NCBI GenBank assembly: GCA_900095095.1
Contig: FMBT01000430.1
Location: 50,572-114,571 of the forward strand
Direction: 5' to 3'
DNA length: 64,000 bases
Source: Fragilariopsis cylindrus CCMP1102
Taxonomy: Eukaryota > Bacillariophyta > Bacillariophyceae > Bacillariales > Bacillariaceae
Shown here: positions 21,475 to 32,503 of the stretch, piece by piece
Numbering within the stretch: the first letter of the stretch is position 1
How the letters are laid out: each line of letters begins with the position of its first letter
Translations under genes and position numbers: made by a program
Notes under the pieces: model-generated
What the model saw: only the letters and a program-made list of their open reading frames with translations
Database searches by the model: none
What the model was told of the DNA's origin: nothing

Positions 21475-22872
21475 ATGATGGAAGCCAATATTGAAAATAA
21501 CGAATTGGATCAGCATGAAGTAACAGCTCAACAAATCATTGACGCCGCAACTAAGCGTTTGCTTGCTTTTGACTTTGCGTCCTCAGATGAACAACAACAG
21601 CAAGCTATTTTTTTTCTCAAAAAAATGATTCTGGTACTGGAACAAAAAGAAACATTTCCTTTACGGACAAGAAATAAAACGGATGAATTAGTTGAAACTT
21701 TCCTTATTGAAGCGGCGCAAGATGAACAACAGCAAGCTCAGCAAGCTGTCGTTCTTCTCAAAAAACTGATTCTGGTACTTCAATATAGAGAAACATTTCC
21801 TTTACGGACCAGAAATCAAACGGATGAATTAGTTGAAAAGTTTCTTGCAGAACTTGAAGATGATGTCCATAATATGCTTTGTGCAGATCTTACTGATCCT
21901 AATTCTGATAATTATCGTGGCTTAGATAGTGAGCGGGATACAGAAGCTGAAGTGGAAGCTATTGTACGGATTTTCCCTGAAGTTTTGACGAGGATCAGAA
22001 TAGAAAATGAAGATGACGAGCATGTAAGTCTTCACTATCCAATTCAACTACTCGCATTCGCACACAATGAAGACGAAGACGGCAGCTATGGTTGCAACGT
22101 GAAGGCAGTATCGTTCATCCCTGTCGTAGCTAGGCTAGCAATAGAGTTCGGTTGTTTTGAGGAAGAAGAGAGGGGAGGATTGTTATGCGAAGATAGATAC
22201 GGAGAAAATGTTCTGCACTGTCTCACACTTAGTTGCGGTGGCCAGACTTATAATCAGGACGAACAATGTAAAGCTGCCGATGATAAATATCTACAAGTTT
22301 TGATCCAATTGAGAAAATTGGGTCTTCTAAAGAAAGAAGATATTAAAAGGTATAGCCTATTACACAAGTTGTGCAGAGAAAAAGAAAATGATTATTTTGC
22401 AGAAAAGAGATTTAGGTTCTTGGTCGAATGGGATCCAACTGCGCTATTGCACGCTATTACATATGGGTGGCTACCGATTCATTGCGCAGCATTTCTTTCT
22501 TCCCCAAGAGGATTCGAACTCGTGTTCGAGTATGGGATTCGTTATTTTCCCAAGAAGAAAGGAATTAGTCTGTTATTCAAGAAAACTAATCATGATGACT
22601 CTACACCCTTCCAATATGCTTGTGAAATTTTTGGACATGAAAAAGTAATGGAAGTCGTGGAAGATACTCTTGCACATTGTTATGCATCTTCAGACGATAC
22701 ACCACCATTACATGTCGTGAATGCATTAATGACGGCAGCTATTGACAAAAATATCCATTTAGATTGTGTTTATTTCCTGATGCGAAGAAAACCAGATATT
22801 TTGATGGAAGTACTATCACCGTTGCCGTACATATCAAAACTACGAAAACGAAAGAGAAATGATCACCATTAA
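21475..22872 (+). CDS. Ankyrin-family-like alpha-solenoid protein
   Basis: 465 residues, single exon. The N-terminus contains two tandem copies of one segment (LILVLxxxETFPLRTRNxTD) about 40 residues apart, each preceded by a Gln-rich stretch. The C-terminal two thirds has degenerate ankyrin-type helices: DRYGENVLHCL, YSLLHKLCRE, GWLPIHCAAF, DDSTPFQYACEIFGHEKVM and TPPLHVVNALMTAA. It resembles large ankyrin-like families in pennate diatoms whose function is unknown. It ends with a basic KLRKRKRN patch, possibly a nuclear signal. No enzyme motif is visible. The ATG is a tandem MM; either could serve. Confidence 0.7.
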   Translation: MMEANIENNELDQHEVTAQQIIDAATKRLLAFDFASSDEQQQQAIFFLKKMILVLEQKETFPLRTRNKTDELVETFLIEAAQDEQQQAQQAVVLLKKLILVLQYRETFPLRTRNQTDELVEKFLAELEDDVHNMLCADLTDPNSDNYRGLDSERDTEAEVEAIVRIFPEVLTRIRIENEDDEHVSLHYPIQLLAFAHNEDEDGSYGCNVKAVSFIPVVARLAIEFGCFEEEERGGLLCEDRYGENVLHCLTLSCGGQTYNQDEQCKAADDKYLQVLIQLRKLGLLKKEDIKRYSLLHKLCREKENDYFAEKRFRFLVEWDPTALLHAITYGWLPIHCAAFLSSPRGFELVFEYGIRYFPKKKGISLLFKKTNHDDSTPFQYACEIFGHEKVMEVVEDTLAHCYASSDDTPPLHVVNALMTAAIDKNIHLDCVYFLMRRKPDILMEVLSPLPYISKLRKRKRNDHH

Positions 22873-23173
22873 AAGAGAGATTTATAAAAAAGAAATGGCG
22901 ACGAGTACGACGACAACGACAACGATGACATGTGTGCAACTAGGTAAAGGACAAACGGAATAATGTAAGATCATTCTATACCAGGCATACCGTATCTCTT
23001 CTTGTTAGTGACTTGTTTCTATCCATCCACGTATGAACGGAAGATGGTACAGGCAGAACACAAAAAGTTGAAAGATATGCAAAATAAAATAGAAACAACA
23101 AAAGAAGTCATAATATGTATGAATTATGTGTTATTTTTTATGTTATGATTTACATTATGTTTTATATTATGTG

Positions 23174-25844
23174 TTATGCTACAGTATTTTTTTTATTATA
23201 CGATATATACAAATCATTTTTTGCTTTTAGTTTACATGAATGTCCATTACTACATTGTCCTAACCAATTTTCATAGGCTATTTGTCGACTATTTTGTTGT
23301 AAAAAGTGTTGCGTATCAATGATCCTATTGAAGTCAATACCATAATCATAATATAATAATTTCCATAATAAATATTCCATACGTTGTGTTTGTTGTTGGT
23401 TTTGTTGTTGTTGTTGCTGTTGTTGTGACTTTGATTTCTTAATACTTCTTCTTAGCATTTTAATTTTTGTTGTTGTAGAAACAGTATTGTTAGAAGTAGA
23501 ATTATTAGTATCATTATTACTATCATTACTATTATTTGTAACAAAAATACCATTCATACCAGCTGATGTTAATGTTCTTGATCGGATTGCATGTAAAATC
23601 ATTTGACTTTCATTATTATTATTGTTATTATTGTTGACAGTATCAGTATCAGTATCAGTATCGTTACCATTCGCACTAGTACTAGCACTAGTATTAGTAC
23701 TAGTACTAGTAGTACTACACATTACTATTAAACATGGACCTTTAGATATTGGATGATGTTTATCTTTTATGTCATGACAATAAGCTTTTTTTGAATGTAA
23801 TTCACTCCATAATTTGGTATGTTGATAGTGTGGTACATCCATTCCATTTATACCAATATTATATCCAATGGTAACACCCGGTGTAATACAATATTTTTGA
23901 CTTGAAACAGCACTTAAATAACCTTTATTGGGATTTCCGTAATAATAACTATTAGTAGCTGTAGTATTAATATCCGAATGCCATTCCATTTGTGTTTGTA
24001 TACACCAATATAACCATTTCGGTTTTGGTGGTGGTTGCAGAAGCAATGAATCCGGTACTGCTGTTCCTGCTGCTGCTGCAACGTCAGTAGTAGAGTTTGT
24101 ATTATTATTAATCGTCGACCTCGTCATCGTCGTTGTCTTATTCGTCATCGTCGTCGTCGTCGAAGAAGAAGCTACGTTACCATTATTACTATCAATATCA
24201 ATATCATCACTACCCAAAAATCGTTGTATTGCTATAGTTTGTATTCTTTCTATATATTGATACTGTAATCCATCATCGGCATCTAATCTTGTTTCTAATA
24301 TCGGTAATTTTTCACGTAAGTCATAGGCCTTCCGTAATTTTACCATATCACCAGTATAGACTGTAGCTAATTTAGCTAATGGTACTTTCACATTAGTTGT
24401 AGTAGTATTACTACTTTTACTAGTCATACTAGTAGTAGTAGTAGTGTTCTTTAACAACGATGTGGTGGGTAATGATATTGATAATAATTCTTCACCCTCT
24501 TGTCCATCACGCCAGGATCCACCATGACCTTCAATATTATAATTATAATTAGATCCAACCACATATATATTATTTTGCCCTGTTGATATTGTCACATTAT
24601 TGATTGCATCTAGTAATGGTTGAAATATTAATGTATGTGTATTATCATTTGCAGTAGCAGTAGCAGTACCAGTAGCCAATAATGGATCAATTTTAATAAT
24701 CCATAGAAAATTTTGATTCGTTTGTTTTTGAATGGTTGGTAAACAAAATGTTAAAAATTGTTTTAATCGTGCTTGTCCTAACATAGTTAAATAATTAGTT
24801 GCAGTTGTATTAGTTGTATTTGTGTTATTTGTATTAGTTGTACTATTTGTATTATTCCTTTTTGTAGTATTTGTAAAACTATAATGTTGCATGAATCTTG
24901 TATGTATTATATGTATAATTTCATTTGAATTTGAATTTGAATCGTCTGAATTGTTAGAATCATATGCTTTCTGTAATACACGTTCCTGTTCTTGTTCTTG
25001 TTCCTGTTCGTCGTTCTGTTCATGTTTCTGTTCTTGTTCGTCGTTCTGTTCTTGTTTCTCCTCTGCTGTTGCTGCTACTGCTGCTACTGCTTTATGATTA
25101 TCTGCTATTATGGTTGCTGTACTATTATTACTATTCCCTCTATTATTATTATTATTATTATTATTCCCTTTACTGGTATTGCTGTAAATACTACTACTAC
25201 TACTACTACTACTACTGTTCGTTTTTGCTGTAGTATCATACTTGATTTGATGTTCGTCTCGTTGTTGTCTGTGTTTATGTTTTTGTGGACGAATCAAATG
25301 TATATCAACATCTTCTAATTCTAATTCTTCTTCATTTTTCTTGACGTCATTCATCTTCTTTTTCGGTTCCTTTCTCATTTTCATTTGTTGTTGGGTTTTT
25401 TGTTTTTGGTGGCCGGCTAGGACTGCTGGAAGATGATGATGACGTCTCAATGATGAGGATGATGATAATGATGAATCTAAATCTAAATTTGTAGTAGGAA
25501 GTTTTATCGCTGGATGATGATGATTATTATTATGATGATGATGATGATGTTGTAATTGTTGAATTTTATTTTCTTGTTGTTCTTTTCGTTTTAGACGTTC
25601 TTCTTCAAAGTATTTACGTTGTTGATAGGGTGACAGTAATTGATGAGAATTATTATTAGTATTATGAGAATGATTATGTAACACAATATTGTACATTGAT
25701 ATTTGTATAACACCAATAATTCCAATTGCTATTAATACTAGTGGGATACAATATTTTTTAGAATACTTTCGAAATAAGGTAGACTTTAATGATGACGACG
25801 AAGAGGAGGAAGTGGAATTTGAATTCCGTCGTCTTCTATTGTTG

Positions 25845-25878
<34 letters not shown>

Positions 25879-25924
25879 CAGAAACTCCTCGTCCCGCTGT
25901 CGCTGTTGAATAATTACTATTCAT
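23174..25924 (-). CDS. Putative rhamnosyl transferase-like (PF11316-type) type II Golgi protein
   Basis: 916 residues, single exon. A Ser-rich cytoplasmic tail precedes one membrane anchor (YCIPLVLIAIGIIGVIQIS, about residues 57-76), giving type II topology typical of Golgi glycosyltransferases. The lumenal catalytic part has IIHIIHTRFMQHYSFTN, RLKQFLTFCLPTIQKQTNQN, FLWIIKIDPLL, then ETRLDADDGLQYQYIERIQ (DxDD, probable nucleotide-sugar/metal site) and WLYWCIQTQMEWH. This order matches the putative rhamnosyl transferase family. The C-terminus is Cys-containing (CSNGHSCKLK). Very long Gln, His, Ser, Asn and Thr inserts enlarge the usual length (about 250-400) severalfold. The donor sugar is inferred from the family name only. 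Confidence 0.75.
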
Positions 25925-26626
25925 TGTTTCGTTTCAATTGCTTTTTCTTTTTCTTTATTTCTCTCTCTCTCTCTCCCAAATATTGAGTCCAATCTACTGT
26001 AGTCGACTAGATGATTCGAAGATTCACTGACTGACTGACTCTGGGACTATGATGACTCGTTCTGTTTCGATAATTCGATTCGTCAATACATACTACTCTT
26101 TCTATATATTGATGTGACAACGCTAAGCTGACTAGCTAGCTATCTAGTATCCAGTAGACCGTTGTTTACATTCTTCTTGTGTATGATTATTTTTTTCTTC
26201 TGCCATAATGATGTCTTCGTCTTATTGTAAAGGTTCGCGCTTTAATAATGGGGCGCATTTTTTTGTTTTGTTTTTTTGTAAGGACAGTATTCGGGGGGAT
26301 CCATTAGTCCTAAAATAGATTCCTACTAGTACTACCATAGTTTTCTTTTATGACCAGTGAAAAGTCATATACTGTAACAAGGAAAGATTTTGTTTTTTAT
26401 TATGACTTTATTGTGAGTAGATAAGATTTAAGTATTGCACTTGAAGTACACAGTATGTAAGTACAACAGATGTATGCCTGTACCACTTTACTACCATACT
26501 GGTATCACAGAAAGAGAGACAACGATTTGTATTATTCCTGTGTATTCAATAAAGAAAAACTGTACATAACATACATAGTAACTCAACGGCGACGACGACG
26601 AAATTACCGTTCGACTACAACTTTAG
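25925..26626. other. Divergent intergenic/promoter region
   Basis: Lies between the minus-strand glycosyltransferase and the plus-strand Asp-rich gene. A short CT run near 25960-25975 and T-rich stretches are present. No gene supported. Confidence 0.5.
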
Positions 26627-27352
26627 ATGGGATATACTGATAGTCTTAATAAATATATTCCAACTACACCGCCCAGTCGCAAAAAAATAACAAAAAATAA
26701 AAGTTTGAGTCGATTTTTTAGTAGTAGTATGGGTACATCCAGTCGATTTGATAGAAGCTCTTCCAATAATAAACAGAATAAACAACAATCAAGACAGAAC
26801 AGTAAATATTTAGAAAAAAAAGAACATTCGGGTTTATTTTTATGGAAAAAATATTGTCGACGTCTGATAAGTGTACTATTTATTGCAACAGTCTCAATAA
26901 TTTTATGGGATCTAAAATCAACAAAACAATCTGAACAAGAAGGTGGTGACATCAGTACAAGAACATCGGCTTCCAATACAAATACAAATAAGAAGAAAAA
27001 CAACAACAAAGGAGAAAAACTGAAAAAAAAGATCAATAAAATCAAAAAAAAAGTTGTTGGTGGTAGTGGAACTGATAGTCCAACAGAGGAACCAACTGCA
27101 TTTACAAAAAGTAAAGATGAAGATGATGATGACGACGACGATGATGATGATGTTAAACCGGAAGTTAATAAAGAAAAGATTAATAAAATTAAGAAACAAA
27201 AAGTTGTTGGTAGTGGTGGAACTGCTAGTCAACCAACAGGTGAACCAACGGCATTGGGAAAAAGTAAAGATGAAGATGATGACGATGATTTATTGAAGGA
27301 GGATGATGACGACGACGACGATGACGATGATGATGATGATAATAAAAAGTGA
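26627..27352 (+). CDS. Type II membrane protein with repeated Lys-rich/poly-Asp tail
   Basis: 241 residues, no family recognised. A basic N-terminus is followed by one membrane segment (LISVLFIATVSIILWDL, about residues 85-101). The remainder is a charged tail made of two copies of a unit: KINKIKK, VVGGSGTDSPTEEPTAF, KSKDE and a run of Asp. The frame stops within AAAAAGTGAAAAC at about 27350. Shifting one base there reopens KTTTSAVKKIKKDGYD...DDDVKPES to a TAA at about 27434, continuing the same repeat. The protein may therefore really extend to 27434, with either a true frameshift or a sequence error at the A5/A4 run. Confidence 0.55.
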   Translation: MGYTDSLNKYIPTTPPSRKKITKNKSLSRFFSSSMGTSSRFDRSSSNNKQNKQQSRQNSKYLEKKEHSGLFLWKKYCRRLISVLFIATVSIILWDLKSTKQSEQEGGDISTRTSASNTNTNKKKNNNKGEKLKKKINKIKKKVVGGSGTDSPTEEPTAFTKSKDEDDDDDDDDDDVKPEVNKEKINKIKKQKVVGSGGTASQPTGEPTALGKSKDEDDDDDLLKEDDDDDDDDDDDDDNKK

Positions 27353-27478
27353 AAACAACAACATCTGCCGTCAAAAAGATAAAGAAAGATGGATACGATA
27401 CTGATAATGATGATGATGTTAAACCAGAAAGTTAATAACTGATTTGATTTGATTTTACGCAAACGCAAACGCATGCAA

Positions 27479-27780
27479 ATTTATTTATTTACTTTACTAT
27501 TTCATTTATTTATTCCATTGATCTTTATTATCTGTTATATAATATTCTGTTCTGTACTCTGTCCTGTACTCTGTACTATTATATTTTGTAGTACTATTTA
27601 TTCATTACATGCCATGTGCTTTAATTTGTTCGTGTCAAAACGCTCAGCGGCTCATATTTTGATCTATCTCCTCCTTCCTATTCATATTCATTTTCGTTTT
27701 CGATTTCGATTCATTCATTCATTTGATCTATGGTTTTGTTTTGTTTTTATTTATACGTACAACGTTATACCGTGTAGGAT
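27479..27780 (+). repeat. Dispersed repeat, copy A
   Basis: About 280-300 bp of T-rich DNA with words TTATTTATTCCATTGAT, TTCTGTTCTGTACTC, TTCGTGTCAAAACGCTC, CATTCATTTGATCTATGG and AACGTTATACCGTG, in order. The reverse complement of 37050-37340 contains the same words in the same order. Both copies lie just downstream of single-TM acidic-tail genes but in opposite orientation relative to them. Confidence 0.75.
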
Positions 27781-28194
27781 AGACTACTAGTACACAAAAA
27801 GTTAATAACATTCTTTTTCTTGAATTAAATATCTCTTTTTTTTTCTTTTATAAAAATCATTATCATCTTCATCACACCATTTTTGTTCATATACAGTAGT
27901 CAATTGTTGCTTGTAAGGTGTATGAAACAAGTAGTGAATCGAATCATCGAATGAATCGACGAGTCCCGTCCAGTCAGTTGAATCGATTCCAGTCACTAAC
28001 AAGTTTTCTTTATCGAGGTTTTTTATTTATTTTATTACTGTATTTAAAAGAAACATCTTTGTTGTACTGTACTCTACTAACGTTAGTAGTAGCTAGTAAT
28101 TCTGAGAACGATTGATTGATAGAGATTGATTGATTGATTGATTCATTGAATGAATCATTTGATTTACACTCTATAGTATTGTAAACTACAATCA

Positions 28195-31100
28195 ATGACG
28201 ATGATGACGACGACGATGATGAGGACGATGATGTTATTTGGTTATTACTATTTTTCATTACTATTCATTTGTACTACTACCAGTATTTTAATATTCGCTA
28301 ATAGTGATGTCATTATCGTTGCTGCTGCTGCTGCTGATGCTAATATAAATAGAGAAGAAGAATTGAATCATTATCAAAATCAACATCAACATCAACATCA
28401 ACATCAAAATCAACATTCAAGACAACAAAGACAACAAAGACGTAAAAGGAAAAGTAAAGCAAGTGTACGTCCAAATTTTGTGATAATATTAACAGATGAT
28501 TTAGATTATTCCTTAGGTGGTATCAATGCATCCACATTAAATAAAACAAGATATTATATTGGTGGTGGTGATGATAGTAATAATAGTAATAACAAAGGTA
28601 GAGGAGGATATGGTAAAACAATTAATAATTGGTTTGTACAAACACCAGTCTGTTGTGCAAGTCGTGCGGAATTATTGACAGGTAAAATGTATCATAATTT
28701 AAAAGCTCCTCAACCTCAAGCAAAAAGTGCAACTCAAAAACTAGAACAAGCAAACAATACAAATACAACTCAAAAACAGCAACATCCACAACCACATCAA
28801 TGTATGCATATTGATGTGGATGGTACAAATTCCAGTCATGTATTTTGGGATCAATATTATTTTGCACAGTATTTTAGTAACACTTATGCTTCTGATTCTA
28901 CTTCTAAATCGAATGAGGAGTCGTCGGAGTTCGAATCTAAATCTGATAATAACAATAATCTACTGGCTTATACTATCGGTATATTTGGAAAACATTTAAA
29001 TACTCAAAATCCATCCAATTTTCTACCCAAAGGTATTAATGAAATGTTAATTAATGGTGGTGGGAATTATTTAAATCCATCCTTTACACATGGTATCAGA
29101 CGTACTAGTACAAGTACTGGACGTACAAAAAATAGTAGTAGTACTTCAGAGGATGACAATAATAATAATGATGTTAAAATTGAAGAAGTTCTATTTAATA
29201 ACTGTACCAAAACAACAGGATATCCATGTTATTCCACCTCCGTTATAGGGAATGCAAGTTTAGCATGGATACGGAAACAAGTACAAGTCAATGGTAATAA
29301 TAATGAAGACGGTAATACTAATAGTAATGAAGACGAAGACGGTACTAATAATGAAGTGATTGACGGTACGACTGCTGCAACTAATTCTGAGAAGACGACG
29401 AAACCATTTTTTGCATTCATATCATTAAAGGCACCACATATACAAGATGGGAATGGTTTTCCTACAGCGATACCAGCACCATGGTATACAGATACAATAA
29501 TAAAGGAAATGATGGCACCAAGAACACCTAATTATAATACCACTGGTTCTACTTCCCAAAATCCCAAACATTGGTTAATACGTCAACAAACTCCAATCAC
29601 ACAACTAGAAGAAGTCAAAATTGATGATTTATATATATCCAGATTAAAATCTCTACTGAGTGTGGATGATTTAATAGAAGAGTTAATAACAACACTGGGA
29701 CCAACAGATTTAAATATATTAGATAATACATATATAATATTTACTAGTGATAATGGATATCGATTAGGACAATATCAAATACCACAATGTAAATTACATC
29801 CCTATGAAAATGATCTACGTGTACCATTTTTAATACGAGGTCCCGGGATCTATAATAGTGCTGATAATGTAGATAATGTGAATGCAGATAATGTGAATAA
29901 TATTGACAGACGACAACAACGAGAACAGCAACAACCAACAACAACATCATCATCAACAGAAACAGAAACAGAAAATTCAACGACGACGACGACTGCAACT
30001 GCGTCTGTATCAGATTCAGATGCAGATTCAGATGATAATACTAATGCTGCAGTTACGACTACTAGTACGTCAGAGGATCCTCCTATACCACCTTTACGTG
30101 CAATATTTTCACATATACATTTAATGCCAACATTATTAGGATTAGCAACATCCAACTATAGTTCACAATTTATTCTACCAAAGACAATGGATGGTACTAA
30201 TTTAGCATTATATCTAATTGATTATAATCCTTCAAATATTAATGGCGGCGGTGATGGCATTATTGATGATCAGTATGAGGATGATCAATATGATGATACC
30301 AGTGCTGCTACTGCTGCTGCTGCTTTTACCGAAGACTTCGTGATCGATCCTACTACTTCTACTACGCGTTATACAACGAGGACAACGACGACAATGAATG
30401 ATACAAATACCAATAGTATTACGGATACAGATACAGATAATAAGAATAATACAGATGATAATGAAAATGAAAATGATGTGGTATCATTATTAATTGAATA
30501 TACAAGTTTAGGAAATGTGATACGTTATCAACATTTAGTGGATACCTATAATCATTCCTTTATTGCATTACGGATTATGCCAAAAAATATGGCATTACAA
30601 ACAACACAATTACAGACACAAACAAAGCAATCACAATCACAAACACAGCAGCAATCGCCACAAGATCGTCATAAGAAACGTTATAAGAAACGTCAACAAC
30701 AAACGTTACTGCATGATTTGAAACAACAACAACAATCAAAGTCCCAACAATCACAACAATCGCATCACTATCACTTGAAGAAGAAGAATCAGAATCAGGA
30801 GAAGAATCTGAATCTAAATCTAACAACAACTTTAACAACTGCAACAACAACAGCAATTAGTAGACGACGACGACGACAACGACAACGTAGTCGGGTTCTA
30901 TATAATAATTCAACTACAACTACAAATACAACAAAAACAAAAACAAGAGATGATATTATCAAATTCAAATCATCCAACAAAAATAATAATAATGTAAATG
31001 GAATAATATCAAATAATATTAAATATATTGAATTTCGTGATAGTCGTATTGATTATACCAATACCAAAACAAAACCATTAGAATATGAATTATATGATTT

Positions 31101-31281
31101 AGAGAAGGATCCATATGAATTAAATAATATCTATTATCATCATAATAATAATAATAATAATAATCCTGCTGATAATGATATATCATTCGAATATAAAAAG
31201 AAATTAGAAAATAAAATAAAACGATTATTACATTGTAATGGTCAATCATGTCGATATGAACATTCTACAGGATTAGATTAA
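28195..31281 (+). CDS. Sulfatase (arylsulfatase / GlcNAc-6-sulfatase-like), secreted
   Basis: 1028 residues, single exon. A hydrophobic signal/anchor (LFGYYYFSLLFICTTTSILIF) is near the N-terminus. The alkaline-phosphatase-like sulfatase core begins RPNFVIILTDDLD (metal-binding Asp pair, about residue 92). The formylglycine site is C153-C-A-S-R, fitting CxASR/CxPSR, in TPVCCASRAELLTGKMYHN. Further motifs are GIFGKHLN, FFAFISLKAPH, IIFTSDNGYRLGQ (second metal site, about 510-525) and ENDLRVPFLIRGPG. This set cleaves sulfate esters, usually from polysaccharides or glycolipids, outside the cell or in the endomembrane lumen. Low-complexity Asn/Thr/Gln insertions double the usual length. No intron is needed. 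The first ATGs are encoded in a GATGAC microsatellite, so the exact start is uncertain. Confidence 0.9.
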   Translation: MTMMTTTMMRTMMLFGYYYFSLLFICTTTSILIFANSDVIIVAAAAADANINREEELNHYQNQHQHQHQHQNQHSRQQRQQRRKRKSKASVRPNFVIILTDDLDYSLGGINASTLNKTRYYIGGGDDSNNSNNKGRGGYGKTINNWFVQTPVCCASRAELLTGKMYHNLKAPQPQAKSATQKLEQANNTNTTQKQQHPQPHQCMHIDVDGTNSSHVFWDQYYFAQYFSNTYASDSTSKSNEESSEFESKSDNNNNLLAYTIGIFGKHLNTQNPSNFLPKGINEMLINGGGNYLNPSFTHGIRRTSTSTGRTKNSSSTSEDDNNNNDVKIEEVLFNNCTKTTGYPCYSTSVIGNASLAWIRKQVQVNGNNNEDGNTNSNEDEDGTNNEVIDGTTAATNSEKTTKPFFAFISLKAPHIQDGNGFPTAIPAPWYTDTIIKEMMAPRTPNYNTTGSTSQNPKHWLIRQQTPITQLEEVKIDDLYISRLKSLLSVDDLIEELITTLGPTDLNILDNTYIIFTSDNGYRLGQYQIPQCKLHPYENDLRVPFLIRGPGIYNSADNVDNVNADNVNNIDRRQQREQQQPTTTSSSTETETENSTTTTTATASVSDSDADSDDNTNAAVTTTSTSEDPPIPPLRAIFSHIHLMPTLLGLATSNYSSQFILPKTMDGTNLALYLIDYNPSNINGGGDGIIDDQYEDDQYDDTSAATAAAAFTEDFVIDPTTSTTRYTTRTTTTMNDTNTNSITDTDTDNKNNTDDNENENDVVSLLIEYTSLGNVIRYQHLVDTYNHSFIALRIMPKNMALQTTQLQTQTKQSQSQTQQQSPQDRHKKRYKKRQQQTLLHDLKQQQQSKSQQSQQSHHYHLKKKNQNQEKNLNLNLTTTLTTATTTAISRRRRRQRQRSRVLYNNSTTTTNTTKTKTRDDIIKFKSSNKNNNNVNGIISNNIKYIEFRDSRIDYTNTKTKPLEYELYDLEKDPYELNNIYYHHNNNNNNNPADNDISFEYKKKLENKIKRLLHCNGQSCRYEHSTGLD

Positions 31282-31430
31282 ATCAATATAAAATTTCTCA
31301 CCAAAAAAAGATATCCAAGTGATGCCAATAATCCTATCTCATTTGGAATAGAACCAGTAAGCTGTATCTTTCGTAAAATTTCTGCTGAAATGATATTAGA
31401 TGGAGGGGAGGTAGGTGAAGAAGTTGTCAT
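31278..31430 (-). pseudogene. Leucine-rich-repeat gene fragment
   Basis: A 50-codon frame, tail-to-tail with and overlapping the sulfatase stop codon by a few bases. It reads ILRKIQLTGSIPNEIGLL then ASLGYLFL, one clear plant/diatom-type LRR (LTGSIPxEIGLLxSLxxL). A real LRR protein would need many such units, so this is a relic or one exon of an unseen gene. Confidence 0.55.
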
Positions 31431-32118
31431 GCAAAGTAAAAGCCGTGTAATGTACTGTACTGAGCTGAGCTGTGCTATGCTGTACGTGTACGCGCAGCAC
31501 CGTCATATAGGACTGATGTTTAATATATAGTCCAGTACGAAGTGGGTATGGTATATTTGCGTGGAAAAGACACTCTTTGCATACGCATATAGAGGAGAGA
31601 CCATGGTGTATTGTGTATTGTGTATTGTGTCTCTACGTTTGGGACATGATGACGAATAAATAAAAATGTTTCTCTATCTAGCAGGCAGTACCCACCGTAG
31701 CTAGATGCGTTTCTTACAAATAATCTAGTACTAGGTAGAAGTAGCAATAATAATAGTAAGATGGACAATAAAACTTATTGTTTACATAAAAAAACATTTA
31801 TCTACACAGATCCAAACCCATCCAGTCTTTCTCTACTTCACGCGCGCATCGAATCTTTCCTTATTTGGATTTGGTGCTACTTGTCCAACAACCACTGGTG
31901 GTGGGATAGACATGAGACGCAGATCAGATAGTCCATCTTTTAAAAGCCTGCATCCCGTACCATCTCAGCACAACTTGGTTCATTCGTTCGTACATTCGTT
32001 CTAAGTATGCCGTGTTATATAACGTCACAACACGTCGCATTACGTCACTCGTCGTTCTTGTCTTGTACTTTAATTTCGTACAGGTGATAATAATGACATG
32101 GCCATAGACATAGACATA
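31431..32118. other. Intergenic DNA
   Basis: Short repeats (TGTATTGTGTATTGTGTATT near 31605-31625) and self-complementary stretches, but no supported gene. Confidence 0.45.
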
Positions 32119-32200
32119 CTTCCTCCGTGCAACGCCAAATGCATACGCGCTATCGTGAGGAATTTTCACACCATAAAAGCGTAGAGAGTGAGTCAAAACC
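32119..32200. mobile_element. Single end of a Stowaway-like MITE
   Basis: TA then CTTCCTCCGTGCAACGCC, followed by GCGCTATCGT, repeats the terminus and subterminal words of the complete element at 37445-37678. The opposite end was not found, and the sequence runs into the 3' flank of the small secreted gene at 32222, so the right boundary is arbitrary. Confidence 0.5.
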
Positions 32201-32221
32201 TTTCAAAATCTATTTCATTTC

Positions 32222-32503
32222 TTAAGTTCCTGTCGATTTCATTGATGATAATTCATCTGCACGACTATCTACGGCTTTGTCTTGAATAGCTGATGATGCT
32301 TTGGCTGTTTTTAAATATCGTGCCTTAATTCTATCCATTGTTGGTGCATCAACATCATTGGTTAAATCAATAAATTTACTATTACCACGAGGTCGGAGTT
32401 GTCTGTCGGCAGCATTGACAGAAACAGCAGCAGAAGTGAGAAAATCTAATACAACCGAAGCAGCGAGAACAACCAAAACAAAAAGTGTGAGAAGATTCAT
32501 CAT
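32222..32503 (-). CDS. Small secreted protein
   Basis: 93 residues, family not recognised. An N-terminal hydrophobic leader (MMNLLTLFVLVVLAASVVLD) extends to a probable cleavage after VNA. The mature part is short, charged and cysteine-free: DRQLRPRGNSKFIDL, then KARYLKTAKASSA and a Ser/Thr-rich tail. RQLR right after the leader matches the oomycete RxLR pattern by letter, but four-residue matches are common by chance. The reading frame is clean and begins at a double ATG; expression evidence would be needed to be sure. Confidence 0.5.
   Translation of the reverse strand: MMNLLTLFVLVVLAASVVLDFLTSAAVSVNAADRQLRPRGNSKFIDLTNDVDAPTMDRIKARYLKTAKASSAIQDKAVDSRADELSSMKSTGT

Noticed and set aside
24891-25318. 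Plus-strand Cys/Leu/Tyr-rich ORFs opposite the glycosyltransferase
   Set aside because: Antisense of Gln, Asn and Ser codon runs; composition only.
32222-32503. Oomycete RxLR effector
   Set aside because: The plastid-type translocator presequence and diatom-type families argue against an oomycete, and RQLR alone is not diagnostic.
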